NCBI GenBank assembly: GCA_028532985.1
Contig: JANCIK010000010.1
Span: 806,001-870,000 of the forward strand
Reading direction: 5' to 3'
DNA length: 64,000 nucleotides
DNA from: Stropharia rugosoannulata
Lineage: Eukaryota; Basidiomycota; Agaricomycetes; Agaricales; Strophariaceae
Shown: in pieces, positions 42,085 to 53,600 of the stretch
How positions within the stretch are numbered: position 1 is the stretch's first letter
Layout: each line of letters starts with the position of its first letter
The notes under the pieces: generated by a model
The model's input: the letters and a program-made list of their open reading frames with translations, nothing else
What the model was told of the DNA's origin: nothing
Database searches by the model: none
Position numbers and translations under genes: made by a program

Positions 42085-45000
42085 AGTACAGGAACCTGCG
42101 ACGGCCGCGACAGCAAGTAGCCCCGGCACGGGAGCATCATCGCAGCCACCCACCGCTCGCCGCATTCTCCCCAAGCTCACCATGGAGGAACGTGAGCTCC
42201 TCGACAAGCACGACGGCTGTCGCCGATGCCGCATCTTTTATGCAGGCCACACATCGGAGACCTGCCCCATGAAGGCCAACAACACATGGCCCAACGCCGA
42301 AACCTACAAACCGCTCACAGCTGCCATGGCCACAGCCGCAAAGGCAGCACGCGACAAGCGGGCTGCTGTCGCAGGTGCGGGGATCGCAGCCAGCCCCCCC
42401 ATCGAGGAGATGGAATTCATCCAAGGCGAGGGCTCGGAGGTAGAAGAGTACCCGTTCGACGATCCAACGGACTCGTACGTCTCTCCCCTTGTTTTTTCAG
42501 CCCCCCATCAGATTATATCCATTGAACTTCTCGATTTATCCCCCACGTCGGGGAATGTTTATACTATGGCAATGCTTGACTCAGGTTGCCCTTCAGTGAC
42601 GATTGACGAAGCCCTCGCAACAAGAATGTGTCTCAAACAATTCGAGCTACCTGAAGACGAAAAGAACTTGATTTCTCTCTCTGGGCTACCGATAGGAAAT
42701 GGCAAATACGTAAAACTGAAGTTAGCAGTGGGGTCGGGCACTTGGTCATCGAAAACATTTATAGCGAAAATTGTAAAAGACTTACCTGTACAACTATTGC
42801 TTGGTTTATCCTTTCTGACTCCGCATGGCATCGTTCTGGACCCAGCTGAAGGCTCTGCACGTTGCAAGCGAACAGGAGTCGATCTTTGCAACCCCGCGAA
42901 GCCACCTCGAGCCGCCCCCGCAAATAAGCGCCCAGATGTCTCACCACTGAACTCCACAAACGTCAGCGGCCCCAGAGACACACCACTTCCAGGTTTCATA
43001 AATCCCAGACCAGTAATGGCAGCAATACGTCAGAAGATTGAAGAGCTATCAGCACAGGAGCACTTACAGGCAAAGAATAAGGAGTATCTAGCTCGCTTTG
43101 CAGACCGCTTTCCAGACAAGCTCCCGGACCTCATAGACGACATCCCCTCCAACATCTACCACAGAATCAAGCTTAAGGACCCGGACCTGGTCACGAAGCA
43201 ACGCGCATATGCAGTCCCCAAGCGATTCCTCGAGGCATGGAAGCGAGTCCTTGACGAGCACCTCCGCGCCGGACGGATCAGGCCCTCATCCTCCCCATAC
43301 AGCTCCCCCGCCTTCTGCATCCCCAAGCACCGAGACGGCGTTCCAGACCTCTCAATCGACCCACGATGGGTCAACGACTATCGAGCCCTCAATGCAAATA
43401 CCATCAAGGATACATTCCCGCTCCCAAGAATCGAGGATATCCTCGCTGATTGCGGCAAGGGAAAAATCTTCGGGAAGATGGACATGACTAATTCATTCTT
43501 CCAGACCCGCGTCCACCCTGACGACATCCACCTCACAGCGGTCAGGACACCTTGGGGCCTCTACGAATGGGTTGTCATGCCCATGGGCGGATGTAATGCC
43601 CCGTCAACCCATCAACGACGTATGACAGACGCTCTGCGCCACCTTATTGGCACCGTGTGTCACGTCTACATGGACGACATAATCATCTGGTCGCAGACAC
43701 TCGAGGAACACGAGCAGCAAGTGGTGCAAGTATTGGAGGCACTGCGAGCGGCTGGACTGTACTGCAACCCTTCAAAATCTCAGCTCTTCGCTGCTGAAGT
43801 AACCTTTTTAGGGCACATTATATCAGCTTCAGGAATTAAGGCGGACCCACGAAAGGTGGACCGCGTTGCCGACTGGCCCACTCCTACGACCGCCACCAAT
43901 GTCCGCGGGTTCCTTGGACTCACCCGCTACCTAGCGGCTTTCATCCCCGCCCTTGCTGAACATACTGCCATACTAACGCCACTCACAAACAAAGAGTGCG
44001 ACAAACACTTCCCAACCTGGACGACCCAACACCAGCATGCCTTTGACGAAATCAAGCGCTTGGTCACCAGCACGGAATGCCTTACAGTTATCAATTATGA
44101 CCACCCTACCCACCGTATATTTGTCACCACCGACGCGAGCGACAGACGGACAGGAGCCGTCCTCAGTTTTGGGGACACCTGGGAAGCTGCGCGGCCAGTG
44201 GCATATGACTCCTACCAACTGAATAGCGCGGAGAAGAACTACCCGGTACATGAGCGTGAACTTCTTGCAATAGTCAAAGCACTGAAGAAATGGCGCACCT
44301 CGCTCCTGGGCGTACACTTCACGGTCTTGACGGACCACCGCACGCTAGAATTCTTCAACAGCCAACGCGACCTATCTGCACGACAGCTCCGCTGGTCGAC
44401 CTTCCTCTCGAACTTCGATTTCGACATCCGCTACATCCGGGGGGAGGAGAACACGGCGGCGGATGCACTGTCGCGAATGCCCGACTCGCCGCCGTCCTCC
44501 ATGCTGGCAGCATGTGGTCTGGCTTATACCCGCTCACCCCGAATACCTCAGCTCGCAGGCGGGGTCCTCAAAATTACCACACATGACTCGCTCCTGAAGG
44601 ACATCCGAGAGGGCTACCTGACAGATGCCCATGCAATACAGGTCAGGGACGGCATACAGGCGGGCAGCATCGAAGGAGCGGACGAGCGCGATGGACTGTT
44701 ATATGTGGGAAACCGCCTCCTCATCCCTACCAACAACACCATACGGGAGGTCTTCTATCACCTGGCCCACGACGTACTCGGCCATTATGGGTTCGATAAG
44801 TCATATGAATCATTGCGAGGCTCGTATTACTGGCCCAACATGCGACGAGACCTAGAGTCAGCATACATTCCGTCCTGCCTCGACTGCCAGCGCAACAAGG
44901 ATAGGAATACAAAGCCCACGGGACCCCTTCACCCTCTACCAGTTCCGGACGACCGCCTATCCCGTGTTGGCCTGGATTTCATCGGACCCCTGCCCACAGA

Positions 45001-46060
45001 CGACGGCTTCGACACTATCCTGACAATGACCGACTTGCTTGGCGCGGACCTACAGTTAGCACCCACAACGGCCAAGGCATCAGCAGCCCAGACCGCCGCG
45101 CTCGTTTTCGAATACTGGTACTGCGAAAATGGGCTTATGGACGAGCTTGTGTCAGACCGCGACCCACTCTTCATCGCTGCCGTCTGGAAGGAATTGCACA
45201 AACTCACAGGTGTTAAACTCAAAATGTCCTCGGCATACCATCCGGAGACTGACGGAGGGAGTGAACGGACAAACAGGACGCTGATTCAAGGTATTAGATA
45301 CATGGTCGACCAGAACCAAAAAGGGTGGGCTTCCAAACTGAAGCAGTTCCGATTCGCTTTCATGTGCACGGTCAATGCCTCAACAGGTTTCTCCCCAGCC
45401 CAGTTGAAAACAGGACGATCTCCGCGCCTCATTCCACCTCTCACCCCACTTCCGCCCGACGCCTCGACAGCGCAGATCACAGCACACGAAGTCATTCAGA
45501 AGATCAACCTTGACGTGAAGGAGGCACAGGACCACCTTCAGGCAGCGAAGATCCGCCAGGCATACCACGCAAACCAGCATCGAGGTCCAGAGATTCCATA
45601 CAAGGTGGGCGACCGAGTCATGTTATCCACGGCTCATCGCAGATGCAACTACAAACGGAAAGGCAAGAAGCGGGCAGCCAAATTCATGCCCAGATACGAC
45701 GGGCCGTACACAGTGGTTGCAGCTCACCCCGAGAAATCGGAGTACACACTTCAGCTACCCAACAACCCTACTGCGTACCCCGGCTTCCATGCGAGCCTGC
45801 TCAAACCATTCATTCCCAACGACCCCGACCTTTTTCCGGGCCGTGTTCACCCTCGCCCCGGTCCAGTCGTCACAGAAGACGGCATGGAAGAACATGTCAT
45901 CGATAGGATCCTCGACGCAAAGTTGCTGCGCGGAAAGAAATGGTACCTGGTTCGCTGGTCGGGATATGGCGAAGAAGACGACGAATGGAAACCGTACGCA
46001 GAAATGAAGAACACGGCCGCACTGGATGTGTGGGAAGCAGCCCACGGCACGGACGTTTGA
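42085..46060 (+). CDS. pol: Chromovirus Gag C-terminus and Pol: protease, RT, RNase H, integrase, chromodomain
   Basis: The open frame begins at 41,954, but the first 40-odd codons are insertion sequence. Native sequence starts near 42,085. Order: zinc-knuckle-like CRRCRIFYAGHTSETC, protease with LDSG (42,575-42,586), RT with DMTNSF and YMDD (43,667-43,678) intact, RNase H (TTDAS, ERELLAI, TDHRTLEF, DALSR), integrase HHCC (HDVLGHYG...CLDCQ) and D-D-E (GLDFIG, VSDRDP, GGSERTNR), and a C-terminal chromodomain (VIDRILDAK...WYLVRWSGYG...DEWKP) near 45,895-46,045. Chromodomains of this class steer integration to marked chromatin. All catalytic residues are present, so only the 5' insertion disables it. 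Confidence 0.94.
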
Positions 46061-46077
46061 ACCTGTGGGTTCCATTT

Positions 46078-46092
46078 CGGAGGGGGGAGGAG
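46078..46092 (+). other. Polypurine tract of chromovirus
   Basis: CGGAGGGGGGAGGAG abuts the 3' LTR TG at 46,093, about 20 bp after the pol stop. Confidence 0.8.
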
Positions 46093-46418
46093 TGTAAGCC
46101 CGCCGTAGCGAAGCTCACAACCGCGCGCTAATGCGCTGACACTCACCCCTAAGCATCTATCCTTTTCCGTACTCATACACACAACGCGTACACAACGCAC
46201 TCGACACCATGCCCTTTTCTTATATCACATGACAACCAGTACTTAGGCGCGCACCCAGATACTCGAAGGCCAACTTACCTTCGAATATCTAGGTGCGCCA
46301 TACACAGTAGAATATTCTCAGATGTACGAACTTACCTTCGAATATCTAGACTTGATCCTCTCATTATCGTCTGACCGCTAAACGTAGTGAGGCTGCCCCC
46401 AACAGGGACAGCCTTTCA
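46093..46418 (+). repeat. 3' LTR of chromovirus
   Basis: 326 bp, one difference from the 5' copy, followed by TAGAT. Confidence 0.95.
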
Positions 46419-46672
46419 TAGATACTCGGCCATAAAAGTTTAGATACTCATCTACAAAATAAATAAATACTCGGCTATAAAATGCATAAATACTCGGCCA
46501 TAGAATGGATGGATACTCGGCCATAAATATGTAAATACTCGGCCATAAAAGCATAAATACTCGGCATAAATACTCGGCCATAAAAGTTTAGATACTCATC
46601 TACAAAATGCATAAATAGTTGGCTATAAATGCATAAATACTCGGCCATAAAAAGTGTAAATACTTGGTCATT
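46419..46672. repeat. Minisatellite, right part
   Basis: Continues the ACTCGGCCATAAA array of 37,888-38,210 after the chromovirus. It includes longer repeated blocks such as AAAAGTTTAGATACTCATCT, also seen left of the element. Confidence 0.9.
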
Positions 46673-47435
46673 TCCTGCAGCTAATTGGTAACCAGCAGCA
46701 TGAATTCTGATGCTTATTCTCTTATGTAGTCATTGGCCATTTCATATTAGAATGCTTAATATATAAGCATAATGGCTGATGATCACAATTTACTTAGAGA
46801 TATTGTAGCCTAGTGTAGTAATTGAATTAAGTGCCAAGTGTGCTAATAGCAAAAGTCATGGTGTACTCAGAGATATTAACCTACTATGGCTTTCAAAGCA
46901 TGATGTGGGGCCTGTTAACAGAGCAGGTTACAGAAAATAGAAGTTTTAAGGTGTTTTGATGTATGACCTTACCCAGTGGTTACAAGTAAGGCCTGTAAGA
47001 AATAAACTCTGGATATAAAAAAGATGGGGTTACATGATCCATGGAGATGCGAGTACATACTAATAGAGAGAGTAAAAATATAGTAAAGAGGGATGGCAGA
47101 AGTATGTGCAATATAGAAGGGTGCACGAAAGTGGGCATAACTATACCATGGGGAGGATATAACAGTTTTGCAAGCCAGAGGTGGGTTATCTTTGTCTTTT
47201 CCTCTAGCAATGGTACAAGAATATTGTGTGTCTCACTCAATAATAACTCCAGATTGCTGCTGAGTGGACAAGATATATAAACCATGAACAGTTGTATACA
47301 GCTGTCATAGAGACACACCCTGCCCTTCCTTCTCATTCTAAACAACTGTTAAATACCATATCTCTCTATTCTAATTCATCTATGGACCTGCAAAGTATAT
47401 GTTTGGCTATACATTTAAGCAGCTTGAATTAAGGC
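46673..47435. other. A+T-rich spacer
   Basis: I see no supportable gene. A 121-codon minus-strand frame at 46,980-47,345 is of hydrophobic, low-complexity composition with no partner or intron signals and is not called. Confidence 0.4.
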
Positions 47436-48215
47436 TGATGTTTTTACTATTAATGGCTGACAATGTTAATAGTAACAGTTAATGTTTTTACTATTAACTA
47501 GTACCGGCCGATGTTTTTACTATAATTATTAACTAGTACCAGCCAATGTTTCTACTATTAATGATCAACTAGTACCGGCCGATGTTTTTACTATAATTAT
47601 TATTTAGTACCAGCCGACATTTCTACTATTAATGATTAACTAGTACCGGCCGATGTTTTTACTATTAATGGCTGACACTTTTACTAGTACTGGCCGATGT
47701 TTTACTATTAATGATTAACTAGTTAACTAGTACCGGTCGATGTTTTTACTATTAATGGCCGACACTTTTACTAGTATTGGCTGATGCTTCTACTATTAAT
47801 GGCTGACACTTTTATTAGTATTGGCCGATGTTTTTATCATTAATAGCTGATACTTATACTGATATTGGCTGATGTTTTTTTTTTTTTTTTGCAATAATGG
47901 CCGACATTTTCAGTCAACATTTCTACTAGTAACAGCCAGTGTATTTCTATGTAGCAGCCAATATCTTTGATAGTACAAGCTCATGTCTTACTAGTAGCAG
48001 CCAATATGCTAGTTACAGCCATACTAGTCACAGGCAACATTTTCTACAAGAATTTTTACTAGTAATGGCCGATGTTTATGCTAGTGATTTCTGCTAGTAA
48101 TGGTCAATGTATTTGCTAGTAACAGTTGGCATATTGACTAGTACCGGCCGATGTTCTTACTAGTAAATGACCAATGATTTTACTACTTATGGCCGATGTT
48201 TTATAGTGCTCAATA
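47436..48215. repeat. Second minisatellite (TACTAGTACCGGCCGATGTT type)
   Basis: Degenerate direct repeats of a unit of about 35-45 bp combining TTTTTACTATTAAT, GGCTGACA and ACTAGTACCGGCCGATG. Copies near 47,500-47,760 are closest; those after 47,900 are worn. A T-run of about 14 lies at about 47,875-47,890. GGCCGA is shared with the first minisatellite's CTCGGCC. Confidence 0.8.
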
Positions 48216-50085
48216 TCAGTTATTATTGCAGCACACTAAAATTAACTATCCTTGATGCACAAATTTTATGCCGCGTGTTCCAGGCTCCAACCTGGTAAAC
48301 AAAAATACTTATATTTTGTGGCTATAGACACTAGTATATTTACTAGCTAATCGGCCTTGAGGAATATTATTCTCGGCCGTCTCGGCCCCCGACCTTTATT
48401 GAGGGGGGTTCGCTGGAGCCGTATGATGCAGCTACAGTGTAGCACGACCTAATTAGGCTTGTGCTCGAGAGAACGAGCGAATTCTCTGGAGTCGACTGAT
48501 ACGACTACATTGGGACTGTTCTCTCATACGTCTTGTACGGTCCAGTGTAGCTACGGTATGTGTGCGTCCGCGGCTCTGTACACTACGAAGATGGCGTGAC
48601 AGCGGGATGCGACCAGAGGACGCCGGAGTAGACGGTGATGCACGGATATAGGACATCATGCATCAGGCTACGCGAGCTTAAACACTGGGATCGCAATATG
48701 CGTGAGAAATGTTTTCTGCGACCGTTGTGAAGAGTATAATTTCTCGAGAGGGCACAGTCAGATAACGGACACGAGAAGATTTGGCATATTTGTACCAGTG
48801 AAAATCAAAGGGGATGAAAGGAAAGAAGGTTCTGCGCACTAAGAGCGTTAACAATGGGCAGGAACGGAGACGCTGTAGCAGCCACTAGACGGCTAGCACC
48901 ACGTATGAGCACTGTTTTCTATATATGGGGAACCCACCAGATGGCAGGTACGCAAGAACAGTGGAAGCGAAGCCAGCAGTGAAAATCAAGCGTGCAGTCC
49001 TGGAACGCAGGCGGCTGTCAAATTAAATTACCAAGCATTCATTAAAGGACCGTCATACACTTGCTGAAAATCGTAGCCGGGTGTGTGAATGGGAAATAGG
49101 ACGATCATTGGTCAACTTGAGCTGCGATGGAGGAATCGGCCTAGTATGGAATGGCAGTGTTATCCTTCCCCATGTCCATTCTCAACCGTATCACAGTCAT
49201 GCAATACCAGTATCTAAGGTCATGCCAGCTTAAGATAGAAAGCCGACTCTCGGAAATTGCGACGAAATAGAAGCGTTTTTGTACAGCTGAGTCTGCTTGT
49301 GTATTGCCATGAGCGGAGATATGTGAGCATGGTCATGCTCAGAGAGACATAGAAGAAAGAAATAATGCGCTGTACAGAGGATGCCTACCAATAAGGACGC
49401 ACACGACAAGGCAAAATAATGGGATCCCCAGGAGCAGGGGCTAAGCAGGCTGTCCTGGATGCAGCGGTACATGAGCCCGACATAAGCGCACACCAGACGA
49501 CTTAAAGGCGCTGCATCTCTCTTCTTTCCCGCATACTGTAATATTTTAAGTGGTTACTCAAGCGAGTGGGCATAGGATGTGTATGCATAAACTTGCTATG
49601 TGGGTCGGAAACGTGTACCAGGCAGGGGGATGCAGAGACGTGACAACTAGAGAAGGCGGGTAACAATTCAGAAACGATGTAAAACAACATGGGCAAGGCC
49701 AGCGGTATGTGTCGTACCCTCCGGGATTTCATCTCTGCAAGGGAGCCGGGGAAGATGGCCCCACGACCGCGACATGCACATATTTTTGAGAGTCAACTGT
49801 GCCCAGGGGACACGTAGGTCAACGGGACGTAGGGACGAAGGCGGGCGGGAAGCGGATAGGGTGGTACGTGCCTAGTGTTGGACTCGATATCATGGCATAC
49901 TTCGGGATGCGGTGAGAGACATGGTGGGGCGGGAGCACGGACGCGAACTCACAATGCAGGGATGCAGAATTCGTCCATGGGCCGAGACTCGGGCGCAGCG
50001 CCGAAGAGGACCAGACTTCTCATTGGCTGCTCTATCACCTTTTCATGCGTCGTTAACTGAGGTAGTGGGTGAGACAGGGTAGATA
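48216..50085. other. Gene-free stretch before R1 copy 3
   Basis: I find no reading frame with coding character. Parts after about 49,740 resemble the repeats at 30.6-32.3 and 56.7-57.6 kb (GGGACGTAGGGA, GCATACTTC...GGTGAGAG). Confidence 0.4.
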
Positions 50086-50089
50086 TAGT

Positions 50090-50530
50090 ATGAGGTTAGA
50101 GTAGTAGGTGTATGCATACTTATCATGGCAGCCTGCCTGTGTCTACTAGGCATTCCGTCTTGATTCCATCACGCTATAACAACTTATCCTACTATCCATG
50201 TGTATTCTCCGTTCAATTGTTCTCTGCTTTCAATGGTGCGACATCGGTCGTTTCTGGGGTGCATTGTGATTTGGTGGTGAGGCGTTGTACGACAAGCAAG
50301 GCGCGTATGCCATGCCCCGCTTACGTCATATCCCGGCACCGTCGAGCATACCAAACAATGCTTCCGCGCTTCCTTGGCGTTCTCTGCTTCTGCGTCTCTT
50401 TGAGGTGTCTACATCACTTGAGCCTGAGTTCTCTATGTCTATCCTCCCTGTTTCTTGTTTTAATGGTTCTGTCGTCCACAGAACGCGTGCCGCTAATTGT
50501 TCGGATGATTTCAACGCAGGAGCATTGAAG
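50090..50530 (+). repeat. Dispersed repeat R1, copy 3
   Basis: GTAGGTGTATGCATACTTATC...CTAGGCATTCC, then CTTACGTCATATCCCGGCACCGTCGAGCATACCAAACAATG, in the order seen in copies 1 and 2. It lies just outside the inner edge of the inverted repeat's right arm. Confidence 0.55.
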
Positions 50531-51466
50531 CGGAATTTTCGAGGTAAACAGATGCAAACTTGAATCTGCTCCGCCGCTTGTGCCCTATCTGTGTTTGGCC
50601 GAAACATACTCTCGCTATATTCACACCTCACACCTGATATATATGGAGTTTATGAGCCACTCATATAAACATAGCTTATTAAGTGATATTGAACTGTGAA
50701 TTTCCCACAATGCTAATCAGATCCTTGGACTAGTATACGACCGCACCCCCTGCCTTATGAACAAATGTTTGGTAAGATGAAAGTGTTTGCTTACTACATC
50801 CTGCAATAGGTATCGTAATCATAATATGAAAGACTGGAATATTCCACTCCACCTTCTGCCAGAAAAAGTGTATTGCGGCGGGACTTACTCGCATCGATAC
50901 AATAAGAAACAGTTGAACAATCTTGTCTTGATATTAAATTTCGTGAGGTTCAACGCCCGGGTAGAAGATGCTCAGATGACAAGAAGCAGCGCCACTTGTA
51001 TTTGAAAATCGATGCAACTATTTGTTCTATTGAACAAGACCAGAGAGTGTGTGATACTTCCATTCATTCAAGCAATTCAGTCCAGTTAGTACTCGGCGCA
51101 TAACAGCTTCCGTGAAAAATACATGAATTGATCAGAATACAATATGTAATGTGCTGATACTGTTTGGCTTCGGAGCTAACCGTTTTGTTAATCATGTCAA
51201 CCTTTTCTCTTCATGACCTTTTACGTAGGTGATGTCCAAGTCAGACTGGGATGAGTAGTCTAGCCATCTACGTTGACAGTTGCTCAAAGAATAATATTAG
51301 AGATTAACATGGGGATACTTTGTTCATTTACAGATCTCTAACCTCGACAGAAGAGTAACAGTAAAATTCTGGCTTTCCGCCGCATTACTGGGGCAAGTGA
51401 ACGATGTGACCTGATGAGGAATACATCAGGCAAGTCATAGAACGTCACTCTATGGCATGATTCTAC

Positions 51467-51670
51467 ATGCATGTACTATTCGGTACAACACGTAAAACAG
51501 CAAAGATAATAATAAAATTTACATACGTGTGCTGGGATGTATATAATGTCTTGAAAATCGTCAAGGACCTCATCCAGTGCTTCAGAGGACGAACAACTGT
51601 AAGCGACCTTCACTCCTGCTCTGATACAATACGCCATCTCACGCATAACACAGTGCACCCCACCCGATAA
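51467..51670 (+). other. Conserved upstream frame of the small-protein gene, right copy
   Basis: Partner of 36,533-36,736 with two residue changes. Same caveats: leader, lost exon, or simply recent duplication. Confidence 0.25.
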
Positions 51671-51761
51671 ATTGACTTGTATCACAGTGAGTACTACCAC
51701 TACTACCTATTGACGATGTATACAGATTGTAAAGTTCACTTGACCTTCAGACATATCAACC

Positions 51762-51980
51762 ATGGATAACGTTATAAACAACAGCGGTGCGGATGTCAAT
51801 GTCTCTATCACCAACATCGACGATATCGGCAATGCTGCCTTCTTCACGGTCCCCGCAGGCGGCGCTGAGGTGTGGGCAAGGAACAACCGGCAGGTTGCTT
51901 TCATTGCGAGGATCCTGGCCGGAGGAGCGCCCCTTGAAGTTGTCCTTGCTATCCCAGGCCAGGATATTATCATCAATTGA
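51762..51980 (+). CDS. Small conserved protein, 72 aa (right copy)
   Basis: The ORF runs from MDNVINNSGADVNVSITNI to AIPGQDIIIN and is homologous to 36,220-36,441 along its whole length. Substitutions such as AGNPAGG to ARILAGG and WQRNNW to WARNNR change residues but not frame. The ATG stands in ACCATGG, a good fungal start context. Function unknown; beta-rich and soluble by composition. Confidence 0.6.
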   Translation: MDNVINNSGADVNVSITNIDDIGNAAFFTVPAGGAEVWARNNRQVAFIARILAGGAPLEVVLAIPGQDIIIN

Positions 51981-53429
51981 TAGTCGGTGTATCTCCAAGT
52001 TGTGTATTTGAGCTGAGCGTGCAAAGATGTTTCTCTCAACTAGTATACCCGTAGTAGGCTTGTCACGGTCTCGTGCTGAAGCGGTATATACTGGCACGCT
52101 ATTTTGTAAAACAAATCTATATTTCAATTGTCGTTGTTATTCTTGTGCGTGATTTGCAGGAGCGGGTAACCATTTTAACAATTCAAAGACGTGTAATTGA
52201 TTCTGGGAATGTGCTGGGCATGGCGCTCAATTTTCTGTTCCGTTTGAGCAATCAAAAGCCATACAAATCGTCTTGGTCACTCTATTTGTATCTCAGATTC
52301 TCACTGCTAAATATATAACATACAACTAATTTCTGCGGACGCAAGGACAAGGAGACGCACGGCAGCTTGGAGGTGGTCTAGTGTTATTCTATTTACCTTT
52401 CAATGTTAGTCCGGCAGTTCCACTTGATGATTTCAATGTGTTCTGTTCCTCCCTTGGTGTTACACTGTGCCGCAGCCCCTGTTTTTGTTCGTGTCCAAAT
52501 CTCTCCGAGCAGTTATCATGTTCCGGACAGGGTCTCACTCTGCTTTGGTACTCGCACAAGGATCGACGAAAAGTTTTAGGTGTGCACTACGAGAGACTGA
52601 CTCACGAACTGCTCATTTAACAACTATCTCTTTGAAAGTCACTCTTAGGGGGCCACATTGATGTGACCGGCAAACTCACCCGACCTTATTTGCCACCTAC
52701 TTTTCATTTATGTGTTACCATTTAGAGGGGAAGTTCTCCTTGAGAGTAACCTTTGTGCGCCAGGGACATCATGATCCGCTATAGATAACTATGGATAACG
52801 TCCTCGAATTTATAACATGGGCTCGGCCATGATGGGGATAGTTGACAACATGGTTGCGGCGAAGAACTAGAACTGACGACTTGATAAGCACAAGTCGCCA
52901 ATGCATGTCGCAGCAGCAGTCAAAGATGCAGGTCGTACCTGCGGACGGAAAGGCAGGCACCTAATGAGCCATCATCAAGATATTCCGCGCCTGCGGTCCT
53001 GCCCAATTTTGTCTCGAGGTCACGGTGCCGTAGTGAATCGAAGATGGACGCCAAAGTGCAGAGAGGATGGTGATTGCGGTGTGAGATGGAGACGTCCCGG
53101 GGCGCGGGACTACGAGAGGGCCGCAGCGAGAGCGGTAGAGGCTGCAGTCTGTAAGCTGTAAGAGCAGAGTGGCAACGAGAGCATGCGAAAAAATCCGGCG
53201 CTTGCATGTTGCGCCCAGAGAAGGAGATGAGGCTTCATGTGTATATGTCAGTAGACTTGTTATGTGCAGCGGGCGTGAGGCAGGGGTTCAAGTGAGCACT
53301 GTATGAGGCTTGAATGGGAAAGGGTGTGGCGGGGCGAGGTGGGTGCCGAAGCGCGGGACAGTCGGGGCACGGGACCTGCAGACGGGACGGGGCGCAGTAT
53401 GGATGGTACTGCTGGTGTATGCAGACGCA

Positions 53430-53600
53430 CGGCACGGCATTGCAAGAAACCAAAAGGACGGGCAAGGCTGAGCACTGAACGCCAAGGACACGCGTCCGCG
53501 TTGTTTGGAACGCCTGACAGTGTCAAGCAATGACATAAGCGCGGCTGGCATACGGGCCCTGCTCTCGGTCACTCTCTCTCTCTTCCACTTTGCTTCCTTG
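53430..53600 (-). repeat. Dispersed repeat R1, copy 4 (reverse)
   Basis: GAACGCCAAGGACACGCG followed by GTTGTTTGGAACGCCTGACAG and ATGACATAAG: the reverse complement of the block in copies 1-3. Confidence 0.5.

Larger units (their letters stand above)
38211..46418 (+). mobile_element. Ty3 chromovirus LTR retrotransposon
   Basis: LTRs of 326 bp (38,211-38,536 and 46,093-46,418), TG...CA ends, perfect 5-bp target duplication TAGAT on both sides. I see one LTR difference (ATCATCTG against ATCGTCTG), so it is young. Gag and Pol lie in one phase, separated by an unrelated insertion of about 2.4 kb, and the Pol ends in a chromodomain. It inserted into the CGGCCATAAA minisatellite. Confidence 0.95.

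Noticed and set aside
46980..47345. 121-codon minus-strand frame
   Set aside because: Hydrophobic, biased composition in A+T-rich spacer, no homologue in the duplicated parts of the window, no splice signals.
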